DNA from: Symbiodinium microadriaticum
Lineage: Eukaryota > Sar > Dinophyceae > Suessiales > Symbiodiniaceae
Assembly (NCBI GenBank): GCA_001939145.1
Contig: LSRX01001503.1
Location: forward strand, 67,167 to 131,166
Direction: 5' to 3'
DNA length: 64,000 nt
Part shown: positions 35,689-47,440 of the stretch, piece by piece
Layout of the letters: each line of letters opens with the position of its first letter
Position numbering within the stretch: position 1 is the first letter of the stretch
Notes under the pieces: model-generated
Databases searched by the model: none
The model's input: the letters and a program-made list of their open reading frames with translations, nothing else
What the model was told of the DNA's origin: nothing
Position numbers and translations under genes: made by a program

Positions 35689-36867
35689 CACTTTAGGGGA
35701 TGGACAAAGCCGACTACCGCGGTTTCTTGATCAGAGAGTACAGGAAGCAGTGTGGCACTAGCCTTGGCGAACTCTCACATTTTCAGCACATGGCCCGTCA
35801 AGCACAGACTTGCTTGATATGTCGCGCCTGCGCTGCGCAGTGCGAAGTGGTGCCCCAATAGCAAATTCAGTTGTCTCTCTTTCTCTCAAGCAGAATTCAG
35901 CGAGAGTGCAAGAGCCATTGAAAAGGATCCTTGTGATGTTGGGACGGTTCCTTTCTTTCTGCTGTTGTGATCATGCTTCGCCCAATTCGCATATTGGCAG
36001 GTCTTGGTATGTCAGCACTGCAGGCTCTGAGTTGTTGGATAAGAAGCCACCCGAATTGCCGTCACTTGCGAGCAGACAGACTCTTGATATCTCCCGGTTG
36101 CCTACAACCACCAACTTTCGTGAACACTTAGTCACGAAGTGACACTCCAGATTTGCGCTGCCACTCATAAAGATCAATCACGTTGGTGCTTTCGAGTGGA
36201 GGAAATGCCCCAGCCGCTTCCAGTCTTGTAAGTTTCTCAACCAGGCTGCAGTTAATACCACTGCAAGACCTGTGGTAGTCCTTGAGTCCCATCCTGGTCA
36301 TGCCACGCCGGGGCCGGTCCGGCAGCCGGCATCGCACCCGCCGCCGAGCGGGCTCGTCGGCACGGAGGTAGCGGGGCTGGCAACACGCTGGGAGCATCAC
36401 ACGAAGTAGGCCGTGCTGCGCCACCTTTGCGAGTCTCGAATCGCTCCTGACAGGCAAAGCCGGAGGTCACGAAGCCGAGCCAGACCGTTTCTTGCCCAGC
36501 TGAGCTTTTGCCATAGCCCTGCCAATTTGCTCGAGCTTGTGCAGTGAACATCAGGCAGCGCCGGAAGCGGCAGCGGGAGGCGTCTTCAGCATCCGATACG
36601 AAGAAGTTCCTCAGCGCGCAAGCAGAACCAGGATAAGCAGAGAGCAGGCCGTGCTTGTCTAAGAAGGCACACAGCACCCTAAGGGCCCTAGCCAGGCTGC
36701 CTCTGACAGCACAACAATCGTCGTGAGAGTTTGCTGAGAGCATGCAGCCGACATGCGTCAAGGAATGCAGAAGCAGGACCTTTGGCTGCAACATGTGGGG
36801 CAGTGCCAGCGCAGCCGTGCCAGCCGTGCGAAGTTTCGCCTCATCTGGTCCACTGTCGAGGCAAAAA
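35689..36867. other. No recognisable gene
   Basis: No domain on either strand. A long minus-strand frame (36,252-37,079) overlaps the Lys-rich exons and is hydrophobic only because it is their complement. Confidence 0.4.
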
Positions 36868-37886
36868 GACAGAGGGCAAGAAAGTGAAGAAGGTGAAGGC
36901 CACCCTCTTGTGTTTTGCTTAGAGGTCCAGCCGACCTTTTGAAATTGGGGCGGGAGGACAAAGCTAAAGAGAAGCCGGACAAGGCAGAAAAAGCCGAGAA
37001 ACCGGAAAAACCGGAGAAGGCTACAAAGGCTGGCAAAAGCAAAGCTGAGAAAGCCGACGGTGAGAAGGCCTGGGCGCATCGTCCAGCCCGTGCCGAAGAT
37101 GCCCTGTTAGTTTGGTCCGAAACATGGCACGTTCTGCGCAGGCGGACAAAGCCAAAGCAGAAAAGCCTGAAAAGGCCTTCTTTGGCACAACGTGGATTTT
37201 GTTGCAGTTTCTGGCAATGTCTTGCTGCGGTTTGGCATCGGATCCGATTGCGATGCTGGACGGGTTCAATTTCGGGATCGTTTCGCAGTTCTGCAGGCGA
37301 CAGGTAAAGCTGGTAAGGCAGACAAGGCAGTCTGCTTCATGTGTCGGCCACAGGTCTGGTGCAGAAAGTAGGAGTGAAGTCTTTGTGGAACAACTGCATG
37401 CATCTGCGAGGCAGAAAAGCCGAAGAAGTCAAAAGAGGAGAAGGACAAAGGAGCCGATGCAAGGGTCGATGCAGGGGTCGATTGCAGATCTGTGCAAAAC
37501 CTGTACTGGAAAGGAGCTGCAGCAGGAGCTGAGGACGGAGGGAAGCAGAAGACGAAAAGCAAAAAGAAGGACCAAACACCGTAGCCAGACATTGCCTCGC
37601 TGTCCTCTTTTGTAGGGCTTTCGGAGTAGCATCAGAAAAGCTGCAGGATGCTGCAGCAAAGGCAGACGCAAAGAAGAAGCCGGCCAAGGATTCTCCTGCC
37701 ATCTGAACTGTGCATGGCCTGTTGATGCCTGTTGTGCTCGTCGGCAGGCAAAGAAGGAGAAGCAGGGGTCCGACTCCGACAGTTCCGATGACAGCTCTTA
37801 CTCGTACTACTCCTCGAGTGCCTCAGCAGCTTCAGCGAAGCATCGTGATCGTATCGGACTTGTCACTGTTTTGCACGTGGTGTAGT
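36868..37886 (+). CDS. Lys/Glu/Ala-rich low-complexity protein
   Basis: A chain of short + strand exons with one strongly biased composition: KKTEGKKVKKVK (about 36,868), EDKAKEKPDKAEKAEKPEKP then EKATKAGKSKAEKAD (36,955-37,060), ADKAKAEKPEKA (37,139), TGKAGKADKA (37,301), AEKPKKSKEEKDKG (37,412) with QKTKSKKKDQ, KLQDAAAKADAKKKPAKDS (37,640), and a last exon with KEKQGSDSDSSDDSSYSYY and a Ser/Ala run, ending at a TAG at 37,884-37,886. The KAEKPEK pattern resembles the lysine/alanine-rich tails of histone-like and linker-like chromatin proteins, but no globular domain is visible. The acidic Ser-rich end could be a casein-kinase target. The minus-strand frames over the same bases are hydrophobic shadows. 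Confidence 0.5.
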
Positions 37887-38420
37887 TGAGCCAGCAACAC
37901 CTGAACAAGGCAGCCAGGGCGACGAGCAGCAGCAGCAGCAGTTCATGAAGCTTGGCGCTGTTATGAGCAGTCAGGAGCCGTGCATACTCTGAAGAGTCCA
38001 GGGCCTTCGGCTTGCCAGCGGTAGGTGAACTGGGTTCCATTTCCGAACTCGATGGCAAAGCGTTTGAGCACACCGGGACATGCCGAACCTGCGACACCGC
38101 GTCCACAAAAATGAAAAGTGATCTGCGCACATCGACGATGTTTCGCGGAGGTCAAAGACAAAGCCAATGTGAAAAGACTGCGCCAGTGCCTGCGGGCGAA
38201 CCCGACGAGTTGAAAGCCTTCAGGTGCATCGACGGACACCATTGTGTGGTGCGAAGGCCCGAGACTCTTTCTGTTGTCTGCGTCCTTCCGGCGGCTCCTT
38301 TGAAAGCTCCACGCGTGTACGAAGTCGACCGGAGCGTTCCCAAGATCGGAGCTTATTGAAGGGTGTGTCTTTAACCAAGAGTTGTGACGCCCCGTCCCGG
38401 CAAAATATTGTTTATGGAAA
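37887..38420. other. Unassigned; possible exon 38,012-38,359
   Basis: A 115-codon + strand frame at 38,012-38,359 (SELDGKAFEHTGTCRTCDTA) is open to a TGA, but the second phase also carries an exon-like piece (EVKDKANVKRLRQCLRANP). I cannot choose between them. Confidence 0.3.
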
Positions 38421-38832
38421 GTTTACGATTTTGTTATGGCTTCGGGTCTCGTCCCGCTTACGGTTTTGATATGGTTTTGAATACGGTTTTGTTATAGTTT
38501 GTAATAGTTTTGAATGTGGTTATGGTTTTTGCCACGTGGAAAAGCACGGCTCGGAAAGCAGCACGTCCGGAAACCACACCAAAAACATAGCAGACACATG
38601 TCAAAACCAGTCCTGGGGGAGGCTGGAGACGTATCGAAATCGTATCAAAATCCCATCCGAATCGTATCCAAGCTGTATCCAAAACGTATCCAAATCGTGC
38701 AGTTCATAACACAAAAACTCACAAACCATATGAAAACAAAACATGACCAAATCGTAAAAGAAAGAAAATCATAAGAAACCGTAGCCGGAAGGATTCCAGA
38801 AATCATATCAAAGTCGTATGGAAATCGTAAAC
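38421..38832. mobile_element. AT-rich foldback (MITE-like) element
   Basis: Ends in an 11-bp inverted repeat: GTTTACGATTT at 38,421-38,431 and AAATCGTAAAC at 38,822-38,832. The left half is T-rich with repeated TATGGTTTTGAATACGG; the right half is the A-rich counterpart, with five to six copies of an 11-12 bp unit like GAATCGTATCCA at 38,630-38,698. The complement of the right half, GATTTTGATACGATTTCG, aligns with the left-half GGTTTTGATATGGTTTTG. Base composition changes sharply at both ends. No open frame spans it. No clear target-site duplication was seen, so it could also be a structured intergenic repeat. Confidence 0.5.
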
Positions 38833-40788
38833 ATAAATTTTATTTGGAAACGGCTGCTTCCAACGACTCTGAGCGTCACTAACCTAGAGATGCATCTGCA
38901 AGCTGATCCGGCACAGCTACGGTTTGGCATTTGCATTGCTCTCACTTTCGTTTTGTTCGTGCACTGCTCTTGGCCGATGCGCCTGGTATGTTTTGCCGCT
39001 CAGGAACGCCATGATGCCCTGGGCGATGATGCAGGTTTGTGGGTTCGATTCTCATGTCATGTCACGACGACCATCAGACAATCGTGCGAGTTTAATTTGT
39101 TCAGATAGAGCAGTGGCAGTGAGTGCTGATAGGCTTGGCAGTCAACACTTGACACTTTCATGATCGAAGTGGGGAAGTAAAACATGTTTTGTCGAGCAAG
39201 CTGTGGACCATGTATAGATCTGTGGGTGCTCACACACCAGGCGCTGTTGACACTCAGGACCGGCAGCACAACATCACAGACTTGCAGCAAACCAGCTTTC
39301 GGCACAGTTGGAGATCAGGAATGAACAACAACAAATAGTAAAGCGGATCCACTATCCACTTGGAAACCTGTACCAAGCGAGTTGTAAGATCATGACATTC
39401 TCAAGGCACGGACAGCCTCCGCAGCTCTTGCAGCCTGCTTTCACGCCTTGTGCCGTGAAGCTGTTGTTGCGCGCACACATTCCGTCCGCATTGGGTCCGT
39501 CCTGCTGCCCTGCATACTGTGTGATTTGGCATCGTACCACACCCCGCCGCCCCAGATCCCTTTTTTGTTCTGTCCTGTCCTCCTGGTCCTCCTGTCCGAG
39601 TTCAGAGGCGAAAAGAAGCGTGCATCAAGTGACAATTGCGATCTGGTGTCAGCATGCAAGGTACAAGACTGCTAGGTCCTAGGTACCCATTCACAGTCCA
39701 GACTGCTTTGCTTTGTGAGTTCTTGTAAGTAGTGCACAGGAAGTACATTACACGATCGCAGTTTTGTACTGCGATCGAACAGCACCTCTTGACTGTTTCA
39801 AGAGTTTCAGTTGCAACCTGGGAGTGCTTCGGGCAGATACCAGTGGCATGTTGCTGTCGAGCAGCGTCATACCACAAGCGCTGAGATTTTGTCGACTCCC
39901 GGCTCGCTGCGCACTATGTGCCGGGGCTGGGGAGCGACTAGTGATGCCGAATAGCTCGTAGGTCGTTTGCTAGATCTGCAGCTATCAGCTCCACTTGGCC
40001 GTCCTTTACCATGGCCTACAATTCTCTAGCGCCGACCCCCCCCCCCCATGCAACGTTAAGTCTGTATTCACTAGGGCTTTCATTGTCTATTGAGTTTTGC
40101 TTGGGGCGCTGCAGCTTTCCTTACTTGTATCTGTTCTGTCGCTTGTGAGCATGCTGCATGGCCCAGTCGGGCATCTTGAGGCTGGAACCGTAGTGCATAC
40201 TAGTACGGTTGGTCTGACAGGCGGCGCCCATTTCTTTCATGGTGGCACAGAGAACGAAGCATGACGAGAACAGAGCACGATGACTTCGCAGAAAGACGAA
40301 AATCTACTGTCAGCCATGGTCACATGTTTAAATTGCTACTATCGCATCAGTGGCATGAAGACAAGGCAATATGATACATCAGGTCTAGTGTCGCCAGCCT
40401 AATCTGAGGCCCTAAAGTAGCTGACACAGCTTACAACGAAACAACCGGCATCAACCACCGTTTCACCCAAGGCAGCATTGAATAGCCTGCCTTTGCACTT
40501 CACGCCTCGATCGCATAGGTTCGGCATGCTGTCACGACTCGCATAACTCGGCAAACCTTGGGCAAATGCTGATCTAAGAACATCGGGGCATTGCCACTCA
40601 TGTGTTGACAGCTGTTGGAAACGACTTGAGCCAACGATCGTCTGGGTGAAACTACATGCATGCATGCAACCTGATTTGGGCGGAAATCGGCAAAGCAACA
40701 CTGCTGTGAATACGGACCGTGCAAAAACCAAAACCCATCTCTCCTGGCTGCCACGATGCAGTCCCCTCTCCGTGACTTGGCGCAGTGC
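38833..40788. other. No recognisable gene
   Basis: No domain on either strand. It contains a tRNA-like B-box (GGGTTCGATTCTC at 39,041-39,053) and a run of 12 C at 40,036-40,047. Confidence 0.4.
40036..40047. repeat. Poly-C run (12 C)
   Basis: Twelve consecutive C; likely length-polymorphic and error-prone in assembly. Confidence 0.9.
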
Positions 40789-41332
40789 AGGGTGCAATGC
40801 CGACGGCTGCCATGGGCACCTCAGGGCAGCTGGGCATGGCTGGATATGCGCAGTACGCCGCAGGCAGGCATTGATCATTGAGAACCTGGTTGCCGCCCTT
40901 TCGTGCCGTGTTGCAAGCCAGTTGCACAACTTCACAGGCCAGTATCCAGGATATGGTGCATCCTACGGATACACGGATCCGTATGGAAGGCCGTGCTGAC
41001 TGCAGAGCGACAATGATCAACTAGTTCGCAGTTGTTCAGACTGATGTTAAAGGAAAAATGCTAGCAGGTATGCTTATGCATCGTCCACCTGTGAGGCCGT
41101 ATGGTGCCAGCATGGGCGAGCAGGTGCCAGCAGGTGCCAATCCTCAATGGTCGGTTGATAAGCCGATGCAGTGTCTGGCTGATTCTCGACTGTCAGACTG
41201 AGAACTTGTCAGCGCAAGTTTCAAGAAAAGCTGCTCACACAGAGGCTTCGCATGATGGTTTCCTGGCAAGGCTACCAGGCTCCGCCGCCGCCTCCTCCGC
41301 CAGGTGTTCCAGGAGGAGCCGTCAGCCTCTGA
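40789..41332 (+). CDS. Gly/Tyr/Gln/Pro-rich protein C-terminus
   Basis: Successive + strand exons share one low-complexity style: GAMPTAAMGTSGQLGMAGYA then QYAAGRH (about 40,793-40,880), FTGQYPGYGASYGYTDPYGR (40,931-40,990), GMLMHRPPVRPYGASMGEQV then PAGANPQW (41,069-41,150), and WQGYQAPPPPPPPGVPGGAV to a TGA at 41,330-41,332. Such GYQ/GYP-rich tails are typical of RNA-binding proteins (RRM, KH or similar), where they favour condensate formation, but no folded RNA-binding domain was found upstream within reach. The poly-Pro stretch comes from a CCG/CCT run. Confidence 0.5.
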
Positions 41333-41579
41333 GATTTCAGGTTCCAGTTGGCCAGGCTTTCTTATGCGGTTGCTAGGGAAGGCCGATGATTGCCGCATGG
41401 CTTCGATTGTAATTGCTCCTTGTTCAGCAGTGCCGTCCTGATCGTCCACGCCATAGCAAGCCTCGATTTGCCTGCGTGCCTTACCTAATGACTTTTGAGG
41501 TTGGCGGGGCCTCGTACATGTGCCTTGGCTGCAGCACAGAGAATGGCCAAAGTCAGCGCAAGTCTTCTGCTCGCACGCA

Positions 41580-41581
<2 letters not shown>

Positions 41582-41655
<74 letters not shown>
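41582..41655. repeat. (CT)n microsatellite, about 74 bp
   Basis: CT units with a single TGTGC interruption at 41,611-41,615, the longest dinucleotide repeat in the window, between two genes. Confidence 0.95.
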
Positions 41656-41658
<3 letters not shown>

Positions 41659-41834
41659 TCTTTCTGTGCCTCGCTGTCTTTCTCTCTCGCTCTCACCCTC
41701 CACTTGGGTCACGTGACTGGTGTGCGTTCGTGGCCTCCTTTCTGACAGGGCAGTTTATCTTGTATAGATGGCAGAGGAATGTTCATGTCCTCTGCAGCCG
41801 GTTTTAAGCTACTGCTAGTAGAAAGACTGTCCAA

Positions 41835-44800
41835 AGCGTGCAGGCATGGTCCACTGACAGAGCACGACAGACTCGCGGATGAGCGCGACAAAGCACAATG
41901 CCTTAGTTGTGGACACTTCGAGTTAGCCAAGTCCTGGAGTCCTAGAATGAAGAAGAGTTTCGGTGTGAGCTGACGATTTTGCGGTGCGTTCAGAACATGT
42001 CAAAGACCTCGACTTCTTCGAGTCTTCACTCTAAGGCTCGTAGACGTTTAGAAGATGAAGCGCGGCTTCGAAACGAAGAACTTCATCGAAAAGCTGAAAC
42101 TGAACCTGGGCCATATCTGTGTCTTCGTAAGTTCACGGCATCGAGCAGCAGGCATGGGCAAGGATAGCACCGAGAGTGTGGCAGGATCAAAGGCCTAGAG
42201 GTCTTTCCTTTTTGGATTTTGGTCCTTGCAGACTCGCTTCGCATGTCGTCCTAGGAACGAGCCACGGCTGCCGTCCGCCATGCAATCAACAACCTTCAGA
42301 ACGGACAGCTGCTGGACTGAAGTATCTCTTGTTTTTTCAATGCGTGCTTGAGGACAAGCCTTCTGTGAGACACTCGTGCGTTATAAGGTTCGACTCGATT
42401 GATGGGCTTCTGAAGGCACGGCTCTCAGGGTTGCCGGAAAAGGCCGATGAATGGGGGCCGGGTGGCCGGAGGTCGCGCTGAGTTGTGCCCCCGAGACCTC
42501 GAGATAGTCCCAGAGACGCTTCGAACGTCGCACTTGCGTTGTCCGCTGAGACCTTGGAGTCCGTGGCGGCGAGGGACCTGTCCAAGACCGAAGGTCTGCA
42601 GCAGATCCTGAAGAAGGACATGGACAAGGCGAAGCTTTGAGTGCCCCTCCCATGGCTGCCTTGGTGGCTTCAGAAGGTACAGAGCTCTTGTGTTCTGTCC
42701 GAAGGCCATCGAAGAAGCTCAGCAAAGGCGAGCCGTGATGGCCGAATTGAAGTCCATGGTCAGGACCCGGCAATGAACCCATGTGCGTGCTGAGCCGAAG
42801 TGAGTTCAGAAAGATTCACTTGTGTTTGCAAAGGCTCGATGCCTTGTTTAGCTGTTGCAGGAGTGGTGAGGACCACATTAAGGCCTGCCGATGCAGAGCG
42901 GTCCACATGAAACACACAGCGAAGTACACGGTGATTGTCTTCTGTTTGAAGGCCACAGCCGAGCTGATTCGCGAGAATGTGGGGCTGCAGAAGGAGCTTT
43001 AGTCCTTTAGTCTTGAACCCCTGAAAGACTTCTCCAGATCCCTGTTTGTTTTAGTGTGGAGGTGTGGACGCCATCTCGTGCAAACATACAGGCTACCCTT
43101 GAAGCAGCTTTGCAGCTGATGATGCATCTCGCATCCCTTCTTCTGGCAGCCAAGAAGAAAGACCCCTAATTGGCCCATGTTGGTTGCACTGGGAGCGAGG
43201 CTCAGGCCCTGCCTGGGACTCCCCTGATGCCAGACAAAGATGACGAGGGTGTAAGGACCGAGCTCGTGATGCAAGCATTGGCATACACCCGGCCAAACAC
43301 TTGTGGATCATGGGATCGAAAGCGGCCAACACCACACACATGGAGTCGACAGACCTTGCGCAAGCACTCGCTGCATCAGCAGATTGACCAGGTGTAGCCC
43401 AGCCTTATCGATCGTTGCTGCATGCTGCAGAGCTTATCTTGGTCCCTGTTGATGTCATCCCCTCTACGACATCAGCAATGGAGAGCGGTGTCATTGCTTG
43501 TGGAGAAAGTCGGCAGTTGTAAAGCTGCACGTTTTGCTTGATCCAGCGGCATTTAGCCTCCACCAGGAAAACGACAGGGAAGACATGAACGACCAGCTCG
43601 AAAATGCCGGCCTGGAGGTGAGGGTGTGCGACATTACCTGAATGCCCGGTCTCAGCAGACCTCTTTCAACTCCAGGCCCAAGGCATGAGCGACCGGTACC
43701 AGTCGTTCATGGACGAGAAGGCGAAGGAGCATGAGGCGCGATGCCCTGAAGCCCAGAGACTAGGTCGTATCCGTGTATCCGTGTGCAGGAACTCCAGAGC
43801 TTCACCAAGGGCCCTGCCTTAGTTGATCTGCGCCTCGTCATCGCGAAGATCAAGAAGCTGAGTAGCCCCTTGACCGCGAGAATCTCTCGGCTCTGCCTGC
43901 ATCATGAATCAAGCCCTTCAATGGAGCCTCAACTGCTATATGCGGCAGGCGACCTGACAATGACAGCCACGAATGCTGTGGCGACCTTAGCCCGCCTGTG
44001 CTTACTCGACCTCTCGCAGCCCGAAGCCCATGCCGACGCCTCCTAGCCGTCAACACGCACAGAAACGCGACTCTTCCATCTCGTGCTACAATGCTCAAGC
44101 TTGGCTCAAGGCTTGTTTACGGCCATACAAGACAAACCAGGAGATTGAAGTTGCTCGGGCGGCTGAGGCTTTCTAATGACGGAGCATGAACATCCAAAGC
44201 TATCCAAACTATTCCGCTCCGTGGATTTCGTCCCGAAAAGTCTCAACTGATGTCTGCTGTTAGCAGCTAGGCTGCTAAGCTTGCGTCCGAAAGAGGCCTT
44301 CGACCAACCTGAGACATGGAATCTGGGCAGTCGACCGTGGACACTGCCGGAGAAATGTGACTGTTGTCACAAAGACAGAAAATGTCGACAGTGCGACGAT
44401 GATCTCTGATGGAGAGTGGAGAGATGCATAGAACAGCATGGGAACAGATCGCACAGCATGCGTGACTTTGAGCTTGTTATTTGTACCATCAATATTATAC
44501 TCACATGAAGAGCACGTCGGACAAGTTTCCACAAAGTGATGTGCGGTCAAGCCCGTTCTGCTTCTGAGGCCAGCGTCGTGCGGGAGGGCAAGCAGAAGTT
44601 GGCACGGCAGGAGGCGGCCGTAGCGCGAACCAAGCGCATGCAGGAGCCGGGCATACGGGGAGCTGCTGAGACCGCTCGCATCCGCTCGCAGTGCTACGGC
44701 AGGAACTCTTCGACCAGTACGATGCTGACAGCGACGGCTGTTTGTCTCAGCTGGAGGTCCTCCAGTACTCCCAAGGCCTCGTTCGGCATTGTCGTGCCAC

Positions 44801-45472
44801 AAGGGGCACTCTTCCGGGCTCTGTCGGACGCAGGAAAAGAGAGCAGTCGTCCTTGTGCAGGTGAGTTTGAATTCACCCCTGCAGAGTCCTGTCTAGTGAC
44901 TTAGCTGAAGCCAGGAAGGGCTGATCAGAAGCTGCAACACGTGCCAGCACGTTTGTGCGGCTCAGGAGCGGCTCTGGCGAAACTGGGTGCCAGCAGGCCT
45001 TTGCTGAAAAGGCGAACAGAGTGATTGTTCCTGCAATTCAGCCAGGCATGGCTGGCATCACTTTCGACCGCTTCCAGCAAATGAAGGTGGCGATCGGCAC
45101 GGCCCGTGTCATTGAGCGGGACCAGGAGTCTCGCCAAGATGCCTTGTAGTTCTCGGCTCCGCGACGTGGTTTCAAGTTCCCGAAAGACGAAGCCAGGAGA
45201 GAAGACCAGCTGGCGTTGCTTAGGAGGCTCCCTGCATCTCGCCTCAGAACGGGGGGACCTTTTGCGCTGGAGCTTCGAGTCCCAGGCCTCGGCGCCTCTG
45301 ATGGCTGACGCGCTGGAGTTAATGCTTAGGGATGCTTAGGGCCTAGCAGGGCCTAGGGCCAGGGCTGTCAGATGCTGTCAGGGCAGGAAGTTCACTGTAG
45401 CAGTCTCAGGTAGAACGTGAGGCAATCGAGGAAGGTGAGGCCTCGAAGACGGAGCCACAGCAGAGCTCTTGA
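41835..45472 (+). CDS. Coiled-coil protein with EF-hands
   Basis: Many + strand exons encode charged helices: LTEHDRLADERDKAQ (about 41,855), SKARRRLEDEARLRNEELHR (42,021), ETLESVAARDLSKTEGLQQI then LKKDMDKAKL (42,551-42,640), AIEEAQQRRAVMAELKSMVR (42,707), ATAELIRENVGLQKEL (42,954), TLEAALQLMMHLASLLLAAK (43,095), ENDREDMNDQLENAG (43,570), MSDRYQSFMDEKAKEHEAR (43,686), ELQSFTKGPALVDLRLVIAK (43,790) and SVVREGKQKLARQEAAVART (44,574). A canonical EF-hand loop follows at 44,721-44,756 (D-A-D-S-D-G-C-L-S-Q-L-E, all chelating positions filled) within LRQELFDQYD...LEVLQYSQ. A second, degenerate one is suggested by GMAGITFDRFQQMKVAI (45,048). The last exon reads VEREAIEEGEASKTEPQQSS to a TGA at 45,470-45,472. 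Role unknown; a calcium-regulated filament or scaffold is plausible. Confidence 0.6.
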
Positions 45473-47440
45473 AGCGTGCAGATAGGACTCACAAGTGCAC
45501 AGTGATTGCAAATTGCAGAACAAGCTGCGCCGCACCAACTTCGTATGAGTCGTGCACCCGATTCCCAGAGCTATTGGGATTTTCAGACTTCCATTGCAGT
45601 TCTGACTTATGCCTCTGTGTCGGCGAGCTAGCGGAGCTTGGATTTCCATGTCACCGTAATTTCTCGTCACGGCTACAACCATCCCAGCAGGAAAATGAGC
45701 GCAACACTCTCCACATCACATGCTTCCGGGAGTGTACTGTGGCGTGAGAACTGCGCCAGGCTGTTATATGCTACATTAGATGGGACGCATGCTCTACAAG
45801 GCCCGGCTGGTGCAGGTTTGGGCTCAAGGCAGCAAGAAGCCATCCAAGCCGCGTCCGATACTGGTGGCGCAGCTGCCGAGTTGGATGTTTGGGAGAGGCT
45901 TTTCCAAGAGCAGGAGCCCGGCAGCGTTCCGCCTGCCAGGACGGATGGTTTGCGACTCTGGGATGAACGTCGACATTGCAGTGGCATTGTTTGAAAAGGG
46001 CTATGCGGAGGCAGGGGATGCTTTCAGTCAGTCTCGATACCAACACTTATTGCAAAAAACCTACATGGTGCAGCACAATGTGCCTTCTGTCGTGGAGGCC
46101 AGCGTGCAAGAGGCGATAAAGTCCTGCTCGACTCTCGAGGAGGAGCCGGGTTCACCCCGGCATAGCGGTTCAGCATCCTGTGTAAGTGTGCGTCGTAGCA
46201 GATTGCAGGCCATGTCGTTCCTGAACCCAAAGCACAAGCAGACCAAGGTGCTATCTGCCTTGTAAAGCTCTGCAAACAGGTCTTTCTGTCAGCACTGTCT
46301 TAGCGAACCCTTTACTTTCGTCTGGCAAGAGAGCGAACACGAAGTATGCCGACCGCTTCGGAATCCCAAGGGCTACCAGCATCTTGGGACTTCGTGTCCA
46401 TCAGGTGTGTCAGTAGTAACTTCTGCTTAGAGTTCAGAGATGGCGTGCAGGTGCACGACTCGACTGTTCAAGGGGCCGGTGACAGGCAGCGGCAGGGATT
46501 GCTCAAAGTCTCGCTGTGTCGGTTTCTCTCGACTCAGTCTGTCGTACTGTATGGTCGCTACTCTAGCGTGTAACCCTGCCAAACTAAGTGCCATGGCCCA
46601 CTGTCAGAGGCCACGTCGGCGTGCGACAGGGAAGAAGGCTCAGACCGCTTGGAACTCAGTCCTTTGGCCCTTCCCTGTGCAGAACTTGTGGGGTTCTGAA
46701 CCCAGGGAAGTGTGGCCGGAGCTCCCTGTACTGGCCCCAACGAGACCGCAGCAGAGCAGGCCCTGCACAGATGAGTGGATGTCGAGATTGGAAACCGGGC
46801 TACAGCATGCTTACGGTCTTACAGTTTTCGGATCAGTTTATTTTGCGACTCGCGTAGCAGAGCTTGAGTTTAGTCTTGCTTTTAGCAGGGAGGCAGTCCA
46901 GGGCCAGAAACCAGCGTATTATTGATAGTATCAATTTAGGGGGGGGGNNNNNNNNNNNNNNNNNNNNNNNNNNNNNNNNNNNNNNNNNNNNNNNNNNNNN
47001 NNNNNNNNNNNNNNNNNNNNNNNNNNNNNNNNNNNNNNNNNNNNNNNNNNNNNNNNNNNNNNNNNNNNNNNNNNNNNNNNNNNNNNNNNNNNNNNNNNTG
47101 TGGTTTCCTGAGGGGGGGGAGGGGGGGGGGCTAAATTGCTCTTTCAGTACTTGTTTGCGGTGTGGCACCTGTGTACTGTCATGCAACATGTTGCAGTGAT
47201 TTTGCCTGCGTGTGTTTGTCGTGTGCATCGTCGCAAAAAGCCAAGAACCCACTTCTACTGGAATTGCGAAATTTGCATGCAGCTGAAAGTTCTCACTGCA
47301 TTTCCTTCGCCCAGTTCGCACGCTGCATCCTCTAATCAGAGCTTCCCTCGTGCCACCGGTGTTTTCGCAATGTCGAGAAACCAAATCACAGAAACAGGCT
47401 TTGCACAGCTTGCGAAAAAAAGACCGAGCTTTCGTTCTCC
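45473..47440. other. Unassigned, includes a 151-N gap
   Basis: A 161-codon frame at 45,780-46,265 (GYAEAGDAFSQSRYQHLLQK) looks partly coding, but a second phase (EAIQAASDTGGAAAELDVWE) is equally good, so it may be two exons. Nothing recognised. The assembly gap lies at 46,948-47,098. Confidence 0.3.
46948..47098. other. Assembly gap (151 N)
   Basis: A run of N flanked on the left by nine G and on the right, within 40 bp, by runs of eight and ten G. The missing bases are probably a G-rich repeat. Confidence 0.99.

Noticed and set aside
36252-37079. 275-codon minus-strand frame that looks like a membrane protein
   Set aside because: Its Phe/Leu/Ser runs are the complement of the Lys/Glu/Ala repeat on the + strand.
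38771-38790. CCGTAGCC at 38,779, resembling the start of the spliced leader
   Set aside because: Only eight bases match; it is followed by GGAAGG and sits inside the foldback element.
44100-44112. TTGGCTCAAGGC, resembling the spliced-leader end
   Set aside because: Only ten bases match with no tandem copy and no start codon nearby; chance level.
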